Assembly (NCBI RefSeq): GCF_001431725.1
Contig: NZ_CP013106.1
Coordinates: 2,480,001 to 2,544,000, forward strand
Direction of reading: 5' to 3'
Source: Halomonas huangheensis
GTDB taxonomy: Bacteria; Pseudomonadota; Gammaproteobacteria; Pseudomonadales; Halomonadaceae
Length of the DNA stretch: 64,000 bases
The position numbers and the translations under genes are program-made. Position 1 is the first letter of the stretch. Each line of letters opens with the position of its first letter. Positions 56,635-64,000 of this stretch are shown here, one piece after another. Under the pieces are notes generated by a model. It did not search any database, was not told the DNA's origin, and worked only from the letters and a program-made list of their open reading frames with translations.

Positions 56635-57585
56635 ATGTGGTTCAAGCACTTGCATCTCTACCGCCTGCACGACGCCAGCAGCCTCGACAGTACCCAGCTG
56701 GAATCGGCTCTGGCCGACCAGGCATTTCGTCCACTAGGTGGCGCGGAAGCGCGTAGAATCGGCTGGACAACACCCGCGGGGCGGGCCGGCGTCCAGTACC
56801 TTCATGAACTGCAGGGACATCGGTTGATGACCGCACTGCGCCAGGAGCGCATCCTGCCGGCCTCTGTCGTTCGCGAGGAAGTCGATGAGCGTGTCGCCGA
56901 AATAGAAGCTCGGGAAAGCCGCAAACTGCGTCGTCAGGAAAAACAAGGCATCAAGGAGCAGGTCTATGAGGAACTGCTGCCGCGTGCATTCGTGCGCAGC
57001 CAGAAGACCGACCTCTGGTGGGACAGTCGACGCAATATGATTGCCATCAACACCTCAAGCAGAAAACGCGCCGAAGAGCTTCTCGACCTTCTGCGGGAGT
57101 CGCTGGGCAGCCTCAAGGTCACACCATTGGCAGCACAAACCTTGCCAATTCGAGCAATGACCACCTGGCTGACTGACCCCGCGGCACGTCCGGCTGATAT
57201 GCTGCTTGGCGATCAGGTCGAGCTCAAGGCCAAGGGTGACGATGGAGTCCTGCGAGCACGTCAGGTCGACCTCGATAGTGATGATATCCAGCGTCTACTG
57301 GAAAGTGGTCGCCAGGCCAGCAAGCTGGCTCTGGGCCTCGAAGGCCGGCTGCGCTTTGTCCTGCACGACGACCTCGCCGTCAAGTCGCTGGCCTTTGACG
57401 ATGCTCTCGTCGAAGAAGCCAACCAGACCGATGATGGTGATGATGCGATGGTGCGCATGGAAACCGATTTTCTACTGATGGCCCAGGCTCTCAGTGAAAG
57501 CGTTGACCGACTGATCGACTGGCTCGGGGGTGAGGCAACCAGTCACTCGAGCATGGATAACGTATCTCTTGCGGCAACATCATGA
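56635..57585 (+). CDS. rdgC: Recombination-associated protein RdgC
   Basis: A 316-residue DNA-binding protein forming a ring around duplex DNA and restraining RecA. It begins MWFKHLHLYRLHD, the normal RdgC N-terminus. This settles the start at 56635 although the frame is open to 56521. It includes VREEVDERVAEIEARESRKLRRQEKQGIKEQV (charged helix), the LPRAFVRSQKTDLWWDSRRNMIAINTSSRKRAEELLDLLRESLG block and the C-terminal LDWLGGE-like IDWLGGEA. The stop overlaps the next gene by four bases. Confidence 0.95.
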   Translation: MWFKHLHLYRLHDASSLDSTQLESALADQAFRPLGGAEARRIGWTTPAGRAGVQYLHELQGHRLMTALRQERILPASVVREEVDERVAEIEARESRKLRRQEKQGIKEQVYEELLPRAFVRSQKTDLWWDSRRNMIAINTSSRKRAEELLDLLRESLGSLKVTPLAAQTLPIRAMTTWLTDPAARPADMLLGDQVELKAKGDDGVLRARQVDLDSDDIQRLLESGRQASKLALGLEGRLRFVLHDDLAVKSLAFDDALVEEANQTDDGDDAMVRMETDFLLMAQALSESVDRLIDWLGGEATSHSSMDNVSLAATS

Positions 57586-58757
57586 CATCGACACATGACC
57601 CTATAAGCCAGGATCCCTGGCACGATATTCGCCCTTACCAGGACGATGAGGTGTCCGCCACCCTCACCCGACTGGCCGAGGACACTGAGCTGCTGGGTGC
57701 CCTGACCCGCTACCGCTTGCCGCGCATGTCCCACATCATGCCGCGTACATCACGCGCCCTCGCCAGTTGGGTGATCAAGCGTGAGACTCGTGGTGTATGT
57801 ACCGTACGCGATTTTCAGGGACGCATTGCCGCTTATATGCAACGCATGTTGCGCACTTCCACCGATAGTTTTCAGGTCGATGGGCTCGATAAACTGGACA
57901 GCGATACCGCCTACCTGTTTATCGGCAACCACCGTGATATCTCGCTGGATCCGGCTTTCGTCAACTACGCACTGTATCTCGCTGGTCGTGATACCGTACG
58001 CATTGCCATCGGCGACAACCTGCTGAAAAAGCCTTACGTCACCGATCTGATGCGGCTCAACAAGAGCTTTATCGTCCCACGTAGCGCTCGTGGCAAGCGT
58101 GCCATGCTGACCGCCTATCTCAATCTATCCAGTTACATTCGCCACTCGATCTGCAGCGATAACCACTCGATCTGGATGGCCCAACGCGAGGGCCGAGCCA
58201 AGGATGGTATCGATTGCACCGATCCAGCAATCATCAAGATGATGACCATGGCCCACCGTGCCGACAACCGTCAGGCCCCGCTCGGTGAGGGCATCAAGGA
58301 GCTGCGTCTGGTACCGGTGTCGATCAGCTACGAGTACGACCCCTGCGATGTGCAGAAGGCACGTGAGCTCAAGGCGGTCAATGAGGAAGGTGAGTACCGC
58401 AAGAGCGAATTCGAGGACATCAGCTCTATTGTCGCCGGCATCACCGGCCACAAGGGCCGCGTACACCTGCGTTTCGGCACCCCGCTGGGTAACGAGTTCG
58501 AGACTCCAGAACAGGTTGCCGAGGAAATTGACCGCCAGGTGCTTGGTGGCTACCACCTGTTTCCCAGTCATTATCTGGCTCTCGAGGCGCTCGGCACCCA
58601 TCCCGAACTACTCGATATGAGCGAAGTGACTGATGCCGACCGTACCCGCTTCACGCAGCGGCTCGCTGAAGTTCCAGAAGCCCTTCGCTGCTGGTGGTTG
58701 TCGCAGTATGCCAATCCGGTCATCAACTGCTCACGCACTCACCACAGTTCACAATAA
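57582..58757 (+). CDS. PlsC-type 1-acyl-sn-glycerol-3-phosphate acyltransferase
   Basis: A 391-residue acyltransferase. It has the catalytic NHRDISLDP (NHx4D) near residue 112, FIVPRSARGKR as the glycerophosphate-binding arginine block, and WMAQREGRAKDG (EGR motif) near residue 201. Later motifs LVPVSISYEYDPCD and HLRFGTPL fit the family. The protein is longer than typical PlsC (about 240) because of extensions at both ends. It starts within the rdgC stop region (ATGA), which suggests co-translation. It likely acts in phospholipid synthesis at the inner membrane. Confidence 0.87.
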   Translation: MTSTHDPISQDPWHDIRPYQDDEVSATLTRLAEDTELLGALTRYRLPRMSHIMPRTSRALASWVIKRETRGVCTVRDFQGRIAAYMQRMLRTSTDSFQVDGLDKLDSDTAYLFIGNHRDISLDPAFVNYALYLAGRDTVRIAIGDNLLKKPYVTDLMRLNKSFIVPRSARGKRAMLTAYLNLSSYIRHSICSDNHSIWMAQREGRAKDGIDCTDPAIIKMMTMAHRADNRQAPLGEGIKELRLVPVSISYEYDPCDVQKARELKAVNEEGEYRKSEFEDISSIVAGITGHKGRVHLRFGTPLGNEFETPEQVAEEIDRQVLGGYHLFPSHYLALEALGTHPELLDMSEVTDADRTRFTQRLAEVPEALRCWWLSQYANPVINCSRTHHSSQ

Positions 58758-59150
58758 AAGGCGGCCTTGATAACGACTCTGCCAGAAACCCACCGTATCG
58801 CCTCCGGTAACTGCACTTTCCACATGGACGCGGAAAGTGCGATGTTCTCCACAACCAATAGCTCCCAGCAACCAATAGCCCCAGTATCAAATACCCCGCC
58901 AGTCAACGCAGTTTTTCCGCGCAACGCCTCCGTGCTCATCCCGCTCCCGGCCACCCCCTCAGCCGCCTGGCACCCGTCAGTTGACACCAGTCTGGATGTG
59001 ACGCGCGAACCTTTATGATCGATCATTGTTGGTGTCAACCCACAAGGCCTGGATGACCATGTCCTCGAGTCGTTGTATGTTGACCAGAGCATGCCGCCTC
59101 AGGCATTCCAGATGCATATAATGATTACAACCAAATAGGCTACGCGGGCC
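58758..59150. promoter_or_regulatory. Region upstream of the lapG-lapD operon
   Basis: 393 bases. They hold a 9-bp hairpin GCACTTTCC...GGAAAGTGC (58813-58840), probably the end of the rdgC operon, and a 10-bp inverted repeat GTTGACACCA (58980-58989) / TGGTGTCAAC (59030-59039). An AT-richer stretch, ATGCATATAATGATTACAAC (59111-59130), is a likely -10 area for lapG. The open frame 58767-59018 is not credible as a gene. Confidence 0.5.
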
Positions 59151-59867
59151 ATGAAGGACATTCGCGCCATGCTTGCCATGGCGGCGCGAACAAGAATTCA
59201 CGATATCTGGCGCCCGCTGGTTGCCGGTATCGTCATGCTGCTGATGTTCATCGGCTTTTCAAGCCACAGCCAGGCAGCTATCGATGTCGTGCGCCTGCGT
59301 CAGGTGATGCAGGCCGAGTATGGCAGTGTCGGCGAGTCCATCATCAACCAATGGCTGGCATTGATCGAGCGTCTACGCGGCGAGGATATTGCAACGCAGC
59401 TACATGAAGTAAACGATTTCTTCAACGACAACATGCGCTGGCTAGAGGACCACACTATCTGGGGCGAAAGCGATTACTGGGCAACTCCCGCCGAGGCTCT
59501 CGGCCGAGGCGCAGGCGATTGCGAGGATTTCTCGATCGCCAAGTACATGACGCTGAAGGAACTCGGCACCCCCATCGACAAGTTACGCATGATCTATGTC
59601 CGCGCACGCATCGGGCGTAGCGCGATCAGCCAGGCGCATATGGTACTTGGCTACTACGAAACCCCTGCCTCGGAACCTCTGATCCTCGACAACCTTGTCA
59701 CCACCATCAGACGTGCAGGGCAAAGAAACGATCTGGATCCACTGTTCAGCTTCAATGGTAGCGGCCTCTGGGCCGGTGCCTCGACTCAATCCAGAGCAGA
59801 CCCCATGGCCCGCCTATCACGTTGGCGTAGTGTCATCGAACGCATGCAGCGTCAGGGAATCAATTAA
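59151..59867 (+). CDS. lapG: LapG-type periplasmic cysteine protease
   Basis: A 238-residue bacterial transglutaminase-like cysteine protease. It has a signal/anchor segment at ~23-42 (LVAGIVMLLMFIGFSSHSQA) and then the fold with the triad C124 (AGDCEDFSIAKY), H163 (QAHMVLGYY) and D180 (LILDNL). The His-Asp spacing equals that of Pseudomonas LapG and Cys-His is two residues longer. LapG cuts the N-terminal retention module of the LapA adhesin when c-di-GMP is low. It is followed after 38 bases by LapD, its inhibitor, and a large adhesin lies nearby. An alternative start exists at 59169; no strong ribosome binding site decides. Confidence 0.92.
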   Translation: MKDIRAMLAMAARTRIHDIWRPLVAGIVMLLMFIGFSSHSQAAIDVVRLRQVMQAEYGSVGESIINQWLALIERLRGEDIATQLHEVNDFFNDNMRWLEDHTIWGESDYWATPAEALGRGAGDCEDFSIAKYMTLKELGTPIDKLRMIYVRARIGRSAISQAHMVLGYYETPASEPLILDNLVTTIRRAGQRNDLDPLFSFNGSGLWAGASTQSRADPMARLSRWRSVIERMQRQGIN

Positions 59868-59905
59868 CCACTGGGCACGTGCATCAGCAGTCAAGGGAAC
59901 ACTTC

Positions 59906-61810
59906 ATGTCACTTGTAAAACAACTCTGGCTGGCTATATCTGCAGTACTCCTGCTCGCCTTTGGCGGCAGCCTACTGGTCGCAATGACCAGTAGCCGCGC
60001 TTATCTCGAGCAGGAAGTAGGCATCAAGAATGCAGACAATGCCAACGCTCTGGCATTGGCGATGACGCAATTGCCCAAGGATGAAGTTACCCTCGAACTG
60101 CTGGTTTCCGCACAATTCGATACGGGGCACTACCGCGAAATCAAACTCACCGATATTTCCGGTGACATGATCGTCCGTCGTACCGCAAACGAAATCGATC
60201 CACAGGTACCAGCCTGGTTCAGTGCAATCGTCGCTTTCGATGTACCGCCCGGAGAAGCTGTGATACAGGACGGGTGGCGGCAATACGGCATCGTGACTCT
60301 GCATAGCCAGCACGACTACGCTTATGTGTCACTGTGGCAAAGTGCGTTACGCATGGCCGCCTGGTTCGCCGCAGCAGGCATGATCAGCATGGTCATTGCC
60401 TATATCATTGTTCGTCGAATTCGCGACCCCTTACGTTCGGTCACTCGTCAGGCCAACGATATCAGCCAGCGCCGATTCACCACCTCCCCGCTGCCTCACA
60501 CCCTGGAGCTTCGCGAGGTATCGAACGCCATGAACCGACTCTCGGCCAGCGTTCGTCAAATGCTTGAACGAGAGAGTGAGCAGATTGAACGCCTGCGCCG
60601 TCAGCTATTGCACGACTCGACCACTGGTGCGATGACACGCGAGGCCTTTATCGATCGCCTCACCTTCCAACTGGCTCAGGAGGACGGCACCAGTTACGGC
60701 TGCGTAGTCCTGGTCAGAGCCACAGATCTCGCTCGCATCAACGAACACCACGGCCACGCTTACACGGACCTGTTACTTCAAGATCTCAGCAAACGGCTGA
60801 AGACTGTGGCCGAAGCACATGGCAATGGTCATGTTGGCCGGCTCAATGGCAGCGATTTTGCCCTACAGCTGTGTGGCAACGTCGACCAGGACTGGGCACT
60901 TGAGCGTATCGAAGACTCCCTGGGCGCCATGACATCCCAACACGTCCCACTCCTCAGTCTGCCTGCCGCCTTTGCCAACTATAGCTTTGGTGACGACCGC
61001 GCAAGTCTGCTGTCAAAACTGGATGGAGCGCTGTCGCTTGCGGAAAGTCGCGGCGGTAGAGGGATTGAGGTCTGTCGCGATACATCCTGCGTATCCCTGT
61101 ACCAATCCCGAGCCGATTGGCGCGAAGCACTACTGGCAGCCATGGACCATGGCATCATGCTGGGCCAATACCCGGTGGTCGATAGCCAGCGGCAACTGCT
61201 GCATTTTGAGGCTCCAGCCCGCCTCAACCTCAAGGGACAATGGCACCAGTCGAGTACTTTCATGCCATGGATTTCGCGCCTGCGCCTACATGATGACCTC
61301 GACCTGAAGGTGCTCGATGAAGCACTGAAAACCATCAACAACCATCAGCAACCTCTGGGAATAAACCTGTCCCACGAGTCAGTCATGTATCCAAACCTGA
61401 TACTAATGATGCAGCAGCGCCTCAGTACCAATCCAGAGGCTGCAACCAGACTGTGGATCGAAGTGCCGGAATCGATTGCACGTATGGATGTCGAGGGCTT
61501 ACGTTACCTCTGCCAGACGCTAAGGCCATTCGGCTGTCATGTGGGCATCGAACATGTCGGAGCTGCCTTCCGCCAGTTGGGAGATCTTCAGGACCTTGGG
61601 CTCTCCTACATCAAACTGGATGCCACTCTGACCAATGGCGTCAGCCAAAGCCCTGAGCAGCAGACCATCCTGCGGGGCATGGCAACGCTATGTCACTCTC
61701 TGGCAATACTGGCGATTGCCGAAGGCGTACAGAATGAGGACGACATTGAGACACTGTTCGAGATCGGTCTCGATGGCGTCACAGGACCTGCCGTTAGCCG
61801 TATGCCGTAA
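59906..61810 (+). CDS. lapD: LapD-type c-di-GMP receptor (degenerate GGDEF-EAL, periplasmic LapD/MoxY domain)
   Basis: A 634-residue inner-membrane receptor. TM1 at ~7-27; the periplasmic LapD/MoxY N-domain spans ~28-148 with GWRQYG, whose W124 corresponds to the LapG-contacting tryptophan of P. fluorescens LapD. TM2 lies at ~150-170, then a HAMP (~168-222). The GGDEF domain is degenerate (GRLNGSDF at 311-318 in place of GGDEF). The EAL domain (~405-634) has FEAPARL instead of EAL, so it should bind rather than make or break c-di-GMP. ATG 59906 has AAGGGA upstream. When loaded with c-di-GMP, LapD sequesters LapG and keeps the adhesin on the surface. Confidence 0.93.
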   Translation: MSLVKQLWLAISAVLLLAFGGSLLVAMTSSRAYLEQEVGIKNADNANALALAMTQLPKDEVTLELLVSAQFDTGHYREIKLTDISGDMIVRRTANEIDPQVPAWFSAIVAFDVPPGEAVIQDGWRQYGIVTLHSQHDYAYVSLWQSALRMAAWFAAAGMISMVIAYIIVRRIRDPLRSVTRQANDISQRRFTTSPLPHTLELREVSNAMNRLSASVRQMLERESEQIERLRRQLLHDSTTGAMTREAFIDRLTFQLAQEDGTSYGCVVLVRATDLARINEHHGHAYTDLLLQDLSKRLKTVAEAHGNGHVGRLNGSDFALQLCGNVDQDWALERIEDSLGAMTSQHVPLLSLPAAFANYSFGDDRASLLSKLDGALSLAESRGGRGIEVCRDTSCVSLYQSRADWREALLAAMDHGIMLGQYPVVDSQRQLLHFEAPARLNLKGQWHQSSTFMPWISRLRLHDDLDLKVLDEALKTINNHQQPLGINLSHESVMYPNLILMMQQRLSTNPEAATRLWIEVPESIARMDVEGLRYLCQTLRPFGCHVGIEHVGAAFRQLGDLQDLGLSYIKLDATLTNGVSQSPEQQTILRGMATLCHSLAILAIAEGVQNEDDIETLFEIGLDGVTGPAVSRMP

Positions 61811-61888
61811 GTCCCTGGGTATCGAGCGACGAGCTGTCAAGCACCACCCCCAAACCCCATAGGTACAGGGCCCAAGGTTCACATTCGA

Positions 61889-61943
61889 GGTTACTTACAG
61901 CTTCTAACGTACAGCTTACAGCTTGGGCTGCTCGTAGCTCGTA
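61889..61943. repeat. Dispersed repeat copy 2 plus GCTCGTA units
   Basis: 61889-61922 matches 14591-14624 at 31 of 34 positions. It is followed by two GCTCGTA heptamers (61930-61943), the unit that occurs five times at 38447. So the two repeat types are linked here. Confidence 0.8.
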
Positions 61944-61949
61944 GCAAGA

Positions 61950-62279
61950 CTAGATCAGAGGCTCATCATCTCCGACCAGGTCAACATCGTTATAACGGCG
62001 GCGCAGCGACTGACGCTGCATGATCTTGTCTCGAGCAGCCTGCGGAAGGTCAGTGAAGCTGATGACTCCCTTGTCCATCAGCAGGTCCAGCACGTCCTCC
62101 AGCACACGCACGAAATCAAGGTCCGACTGCTGGAGACGAACACGTTCATCAGCCCCCTTGACCTCGGCGAGGAACTGCAGCAGATCCGAGTCATCAGCGT
62201 CAACCTGCTCTGTACACTGCGCCGTCGCTACCTTGCTTACGCTGAGAATCCTTCTGTCAGCATCGCGCTGAACATACAT
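61950..62279 (-). CDS. Conserved small protein (mis-named tryptophan synthase beta-like in databases)
   Basis: A 109-residue acidic protein: MYVQRDADRRILSV start, then AVDADDSDLLQFL-like acidic region, DFVRVLEDVLDLLMDKGVISFTDLPQAARDKIMQRQSLR in the second half. I recall a similar small protein conserved in pseudomonads that is often labelled tryptophan synthase subunit beta by transfer, without support: there is no PLP lysine motif. The start has GGAGGT six bases upstream. It lies between lapD and the adhesin gene, on the adhesin strand. Function unknown. Confidence 0.75.
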   Translation of the reverse strand: MYVQRDADRRILSVSKVATAQCTEQVDADDSDLLQFLAEVKGADERVRLQQSDLDFVRVLEDVLDLLMDKGVISFTDLPQAARDKIMQRQSLRRRYNDVDLVGDDEPLI

Positions 62280-62352
62280 GTTCTACCTCCATAGTCACCA
62301 CTTGAGGCCCCTACTGTCGTCGATTCAACATAGCTCAAACCCTGCATCAGAG

Positions 62353-62392
62353 CGCTACGGGACGCGACAACATGGTGTCGCGCCCCGTAGCG
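62353..62392 (-). terminator. Strong hairpin just after the adhesin gene
   Basis: CGCTACGGG-A-CGCGACA pairs with TGTCGCG-C-CCCGTAGCG, 16 pairs and one mismatch, around ACATGG. It starts six bases after the adhesin stop. No T-run follows on the minus strand, so it may protect the long adhesin mRNA rather than terminate it. Confidence 0.65.
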
Positions 62393-62397
62393 ATAGA

Positions 62398-64000
62398 TCA
62401 CTCGATATCCAATTGCCCCTGGTCAATCATCTGGGACAGGAAGTCGTGCGAGTTCTGCCCTCCCATGCTGACATTCTCCAGTTTGATCTTCTGGTCAGCA
62501 TTGCTGTTATCCTTCGCGAGGTCACCATCACTCTTGATATAGAGTGTGGTCGAGCTACCAGCCTGCTCAGCGTGAATATAGCCATCCAATGCCGTCTGAT
62601 CGGTATCATTCTGAGCATCATAGCCCTCGAGCAGATCTCCGAGTGACAAGCGGTCTCCTTCACCAGCGTCGAAGTTGCCAACGTCGAAGTTCAGAATTCG
62701 GTCTTCCACCGGAGCGTCCGAGCTACCCGCATCCCCCAGTTGCCAGGCAAAGGTATCCGCAAAGACCTCGTTGCTGTTCAGGGTATCACCGATCAGTTCA
62801 TCACTCCCCTGACCACCGATCAGCAGGTCACGGCCAGCGCCGCCATTGAGTACATCATCACCGCCCTTGCCGTCGAGGGTATCATCGCCTCCCGAGCCCC
62901 CGGAGATCGCTTCCGCGTCGGCAGTACCCTCCAGTGTGTCATTCTCTGCGGTACCCGCTATCACCGGAAGGTCCGCAAAATCGGGGGCAGCCACATCCGA
63001 ATAGGTGTTGTAGTAGTCGAACCCACGATCACTGAAGGCAATATCCCCATTGGGCAAGCCGTTGATATTGATCTCCAGGGTCTGCTCGACCCGATCACCG
63101 TCCTGATCGGCAATGTAATAGGTGAAGGTCTCGGTCAGAACATCGCCGACATCCATCCCATCACGAGCTTCACGACTGATGCTGTAGCTGTAACTACCAT
63201 CGCTGTTCGTTGTCAGTTCACCATACTGACCGCTGACCACCCCATCGGCGTTGGCACCGACCCAGCCCAGACTGTCCTCGATATCGGGCTCATCGGCACC
63301 GTAGGCGATGATATCGTCGATGACGGTACCTTCCAGCAACGGAAGATCATCGGTCGATGAAATCCGCGCGTACAGCAGGTAATGGTTAACCTGATCCTCG
63401 TAGGTTCTGATGGTATTGACCAGATTACCGTTATCGAGGAAGCCCTCGATCTTGAGAATGAACTCTCGATCCCCCACCGTGATCCTCTGGGTGGTTGTGG
63501 GATTGGTGATCTGAATAATATCTCGGTTCTGGGCAGCCGTCCCCGTATTGGACGTTTCGGTGTGATCCAGTTTGACGGTCGTCGAGATTCGCGTATCGAC
63601 ACCGTCAATACTCACCGTGAAGTCGACTTTGAGATCGACTTTATCCAAGGTGTTCCGTCCACCAGTGACAACCTTGTTGTCATGGGTAAATGTCCCCAAT
63701 GAAAACAGTGAGTCCGTCGGCACCGCTGCACCACTATACAGGCCATCAGCATACTTGAACCTGTAGCCAGCCCCGCCCCAGTAAAGGCTGATCAACGTTG
63801 AACTGCTGCTCTCATCAATCGAGTCGTTACTGGTGCCGGTGCCCTTGATATTCACCCAATCGGCACGCAAGGTATGGATCAACTGCTCGCTGATCGGCAC
63901 CATCAGGTCGCTATCCGGCGAATAGGTCACCGGCGTGTCATCGCGAATGGCGATATCGAGGCTATCCGTGAACTCACTGCCATCATCATCTCGAGCCACC
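62398..64000 (-). CDS. Large LapA-type adhesin, C-terminal part with RTX repeats and type I secretion signal
   Basis: C-terminal ~534 residues of a very large surface adhesin that continues beyond the right edge, so there is no true start here. It has a VCBS-like or cadherin-like strand region (DGSEFTDSLDIAIRDDTPV near the edge). A second such unit follows (ADGVVSGQYGELTTNSDGSY, LTETFTYYIADQDGD), then RTX nonapeptides GGDDTLDGKGGDDVLNGGAGRDLL with calcium-binding GGxGxD motifs. A C-terminal block DTFAWQLGD...DGYIHAEQ is typical of the VCA0849 type I secretion target. With LapG and LapD nearby, LapG-controlled release is inferred; the cleavage site lies outside the window. Confidence 0.9.
   Translation of the reverse strand, partial: VARDDDGSEFTDSLDIAIRDDTPVTYSPDSDLMVPISEQLIHTLRADWVNIKGTGTSNDSIDESSSSTLISLYWGGAGYRFKYADGLYSGAAVPTDSLFSLGTFTHDNKVVTGGRNTLDKVDLKVDFTVSIDGVDTRISTTVKLDHTETSNTGTAAQNRDIIQITNPTTTQRITVGDREFILKIEGFLDNGNLVNTIRTYEDQVNHYLLYARISSTDDLPLLEGTVIDDIIAYGADEPDIEDSLGWVGANADGVVSGQYGELTTNSDGSYSYSISREARDGMDVGDVLTETFTYYIADQDGDRVEQTLEININGLPNGDIAFSDRGFDYYNTYSDVAAPDFADLPVIAGTAENDTLEGTADAEAISGGSGGDDTLDGKGGDDVLNGGAGRDLLIGGQGSDELIGDTLNSNEVFADTFAWQLGDAGSSDAPVEDRILNFDVGNFDAGEGDRLSLGDLLEGYDAQNDTDQTALDGYIHAEQAGSSTTLYIKSDGDLAKDNSNADQKIKLENVSMGGQNSHDFLSQMIDQGQLDIE

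Noticed and set aside
58767..59018. Small open frame upstream of lapG
   Set aside because: It has no similarity, contains hairpin and inverted-repeat sequence, and lacks a ribosome binding site.
61950..62279. Annotation as tryptophan synthase beta subunit
   Set aside because: At 109 residues with no PLP-binding motif it cannot be TrpB; the name appears to be a propagated database error.

Overview
The window is a chromosomal segment of a gammaproteobacterium that looks most like a moderately halophilic member of the Halomonadaceae (Halomonas-like). This is inferred from gene order and protein style: acidic proteins, the gyrA-serC-pheA-tyrA/aroA-cmk-rpsA supraoperon known from pseudomonads and relatives, an MvaT-type (not H-NS-type) nucleoid silencer, AcnB, the ppsA/ppsR pair and a Lap-type adhesin system. 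Base composition is high G+C except for an AT-rich stretch at about 43.1-45.8 kb. I see no rRNA, tRNA, CRISPR array, transposase or prophage.

Layout. 0-8.6 kb holds tRNA-modification genes: partial trhP (ho5U34), a tightly overlapping queC-queE-queD-like-YkgJ operon (queuosine precursor), and a leftward operon DUF1289-miaE-giant BTAD/cyclase-like/AAA/TPR regulator. 8.8-18.6 kb holds acnB behind a well-formed sigma70 promoter, a YqhC-like AraC regulator divergent from a YahK-like aldehyde reductase, rraA, a membrane-anchored GDPD, and ggt. 18.7-20.4 kb holds small envelope or periplasmic proteins. 20.6-24.2 kb holds divergent ppsA and its regulatory kinase/phosphorylase ppsR. 24.3-29.8 kb is an iron-type operon (imelysin, di-haem oxidoreductase, second imelysin, Tat-exported DUF1513) behind a Fur-box promoter that lies unusually far upstream.

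29.8-38.4 kb is acyl-CoA catabolism: gcdG-gcdH (glutarate/lysine), an isobutyryl-CoA dehydrogenase / HIBYL-CoA hydrolase / mmsB set (valine), a LiuR-like MerR regulator with a perfect 16-bp palindrome in front of it, and an acyl-CoA synthetase. 38.5-43.1 kb holds hpt, nagZ, pilD, coaE, yacG and a Tus-like replication-terminator protein. 43.2-45.4 kb is AT-rich, with a small protein resembling the oligomerisation half of MvaT, an AraC/GyrI-like regulator, and mvaT itself. 45.8-55.8 kb is the supraoperon from gyrA to rpsA; the aminotransferase gene found between pheA and tyrA in pseudomonads is absent. 55.9-58.8 kb holds a thioesterase, rdgC and a PlsC-type acyltransferase. 59.1-64 kb is a Lap biofilm module: LapG protease, LapD c-di-GMP receptor, and the RTX/type I secretion C-terminus of a large adhesin that continues off the right edge.

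The points most worth a second look are: (1) a two-domain QueD-like protein whose catalytic motifs are split between its halves; (2) an MvaT-like protein lacking the DNA-binding half, encoded 1.5 kb from mvaT; (3) a Tus-like gene overlapping yacG; (4) a promoter with a Fur box separated from its iron operon by repeat-like DNA; (5) a recurring pattern of short (7-24 bp) tandem duplications at gene boundaries, some duplicating stop codons, plus a dispersed 34-bp repeat present twice in the window.
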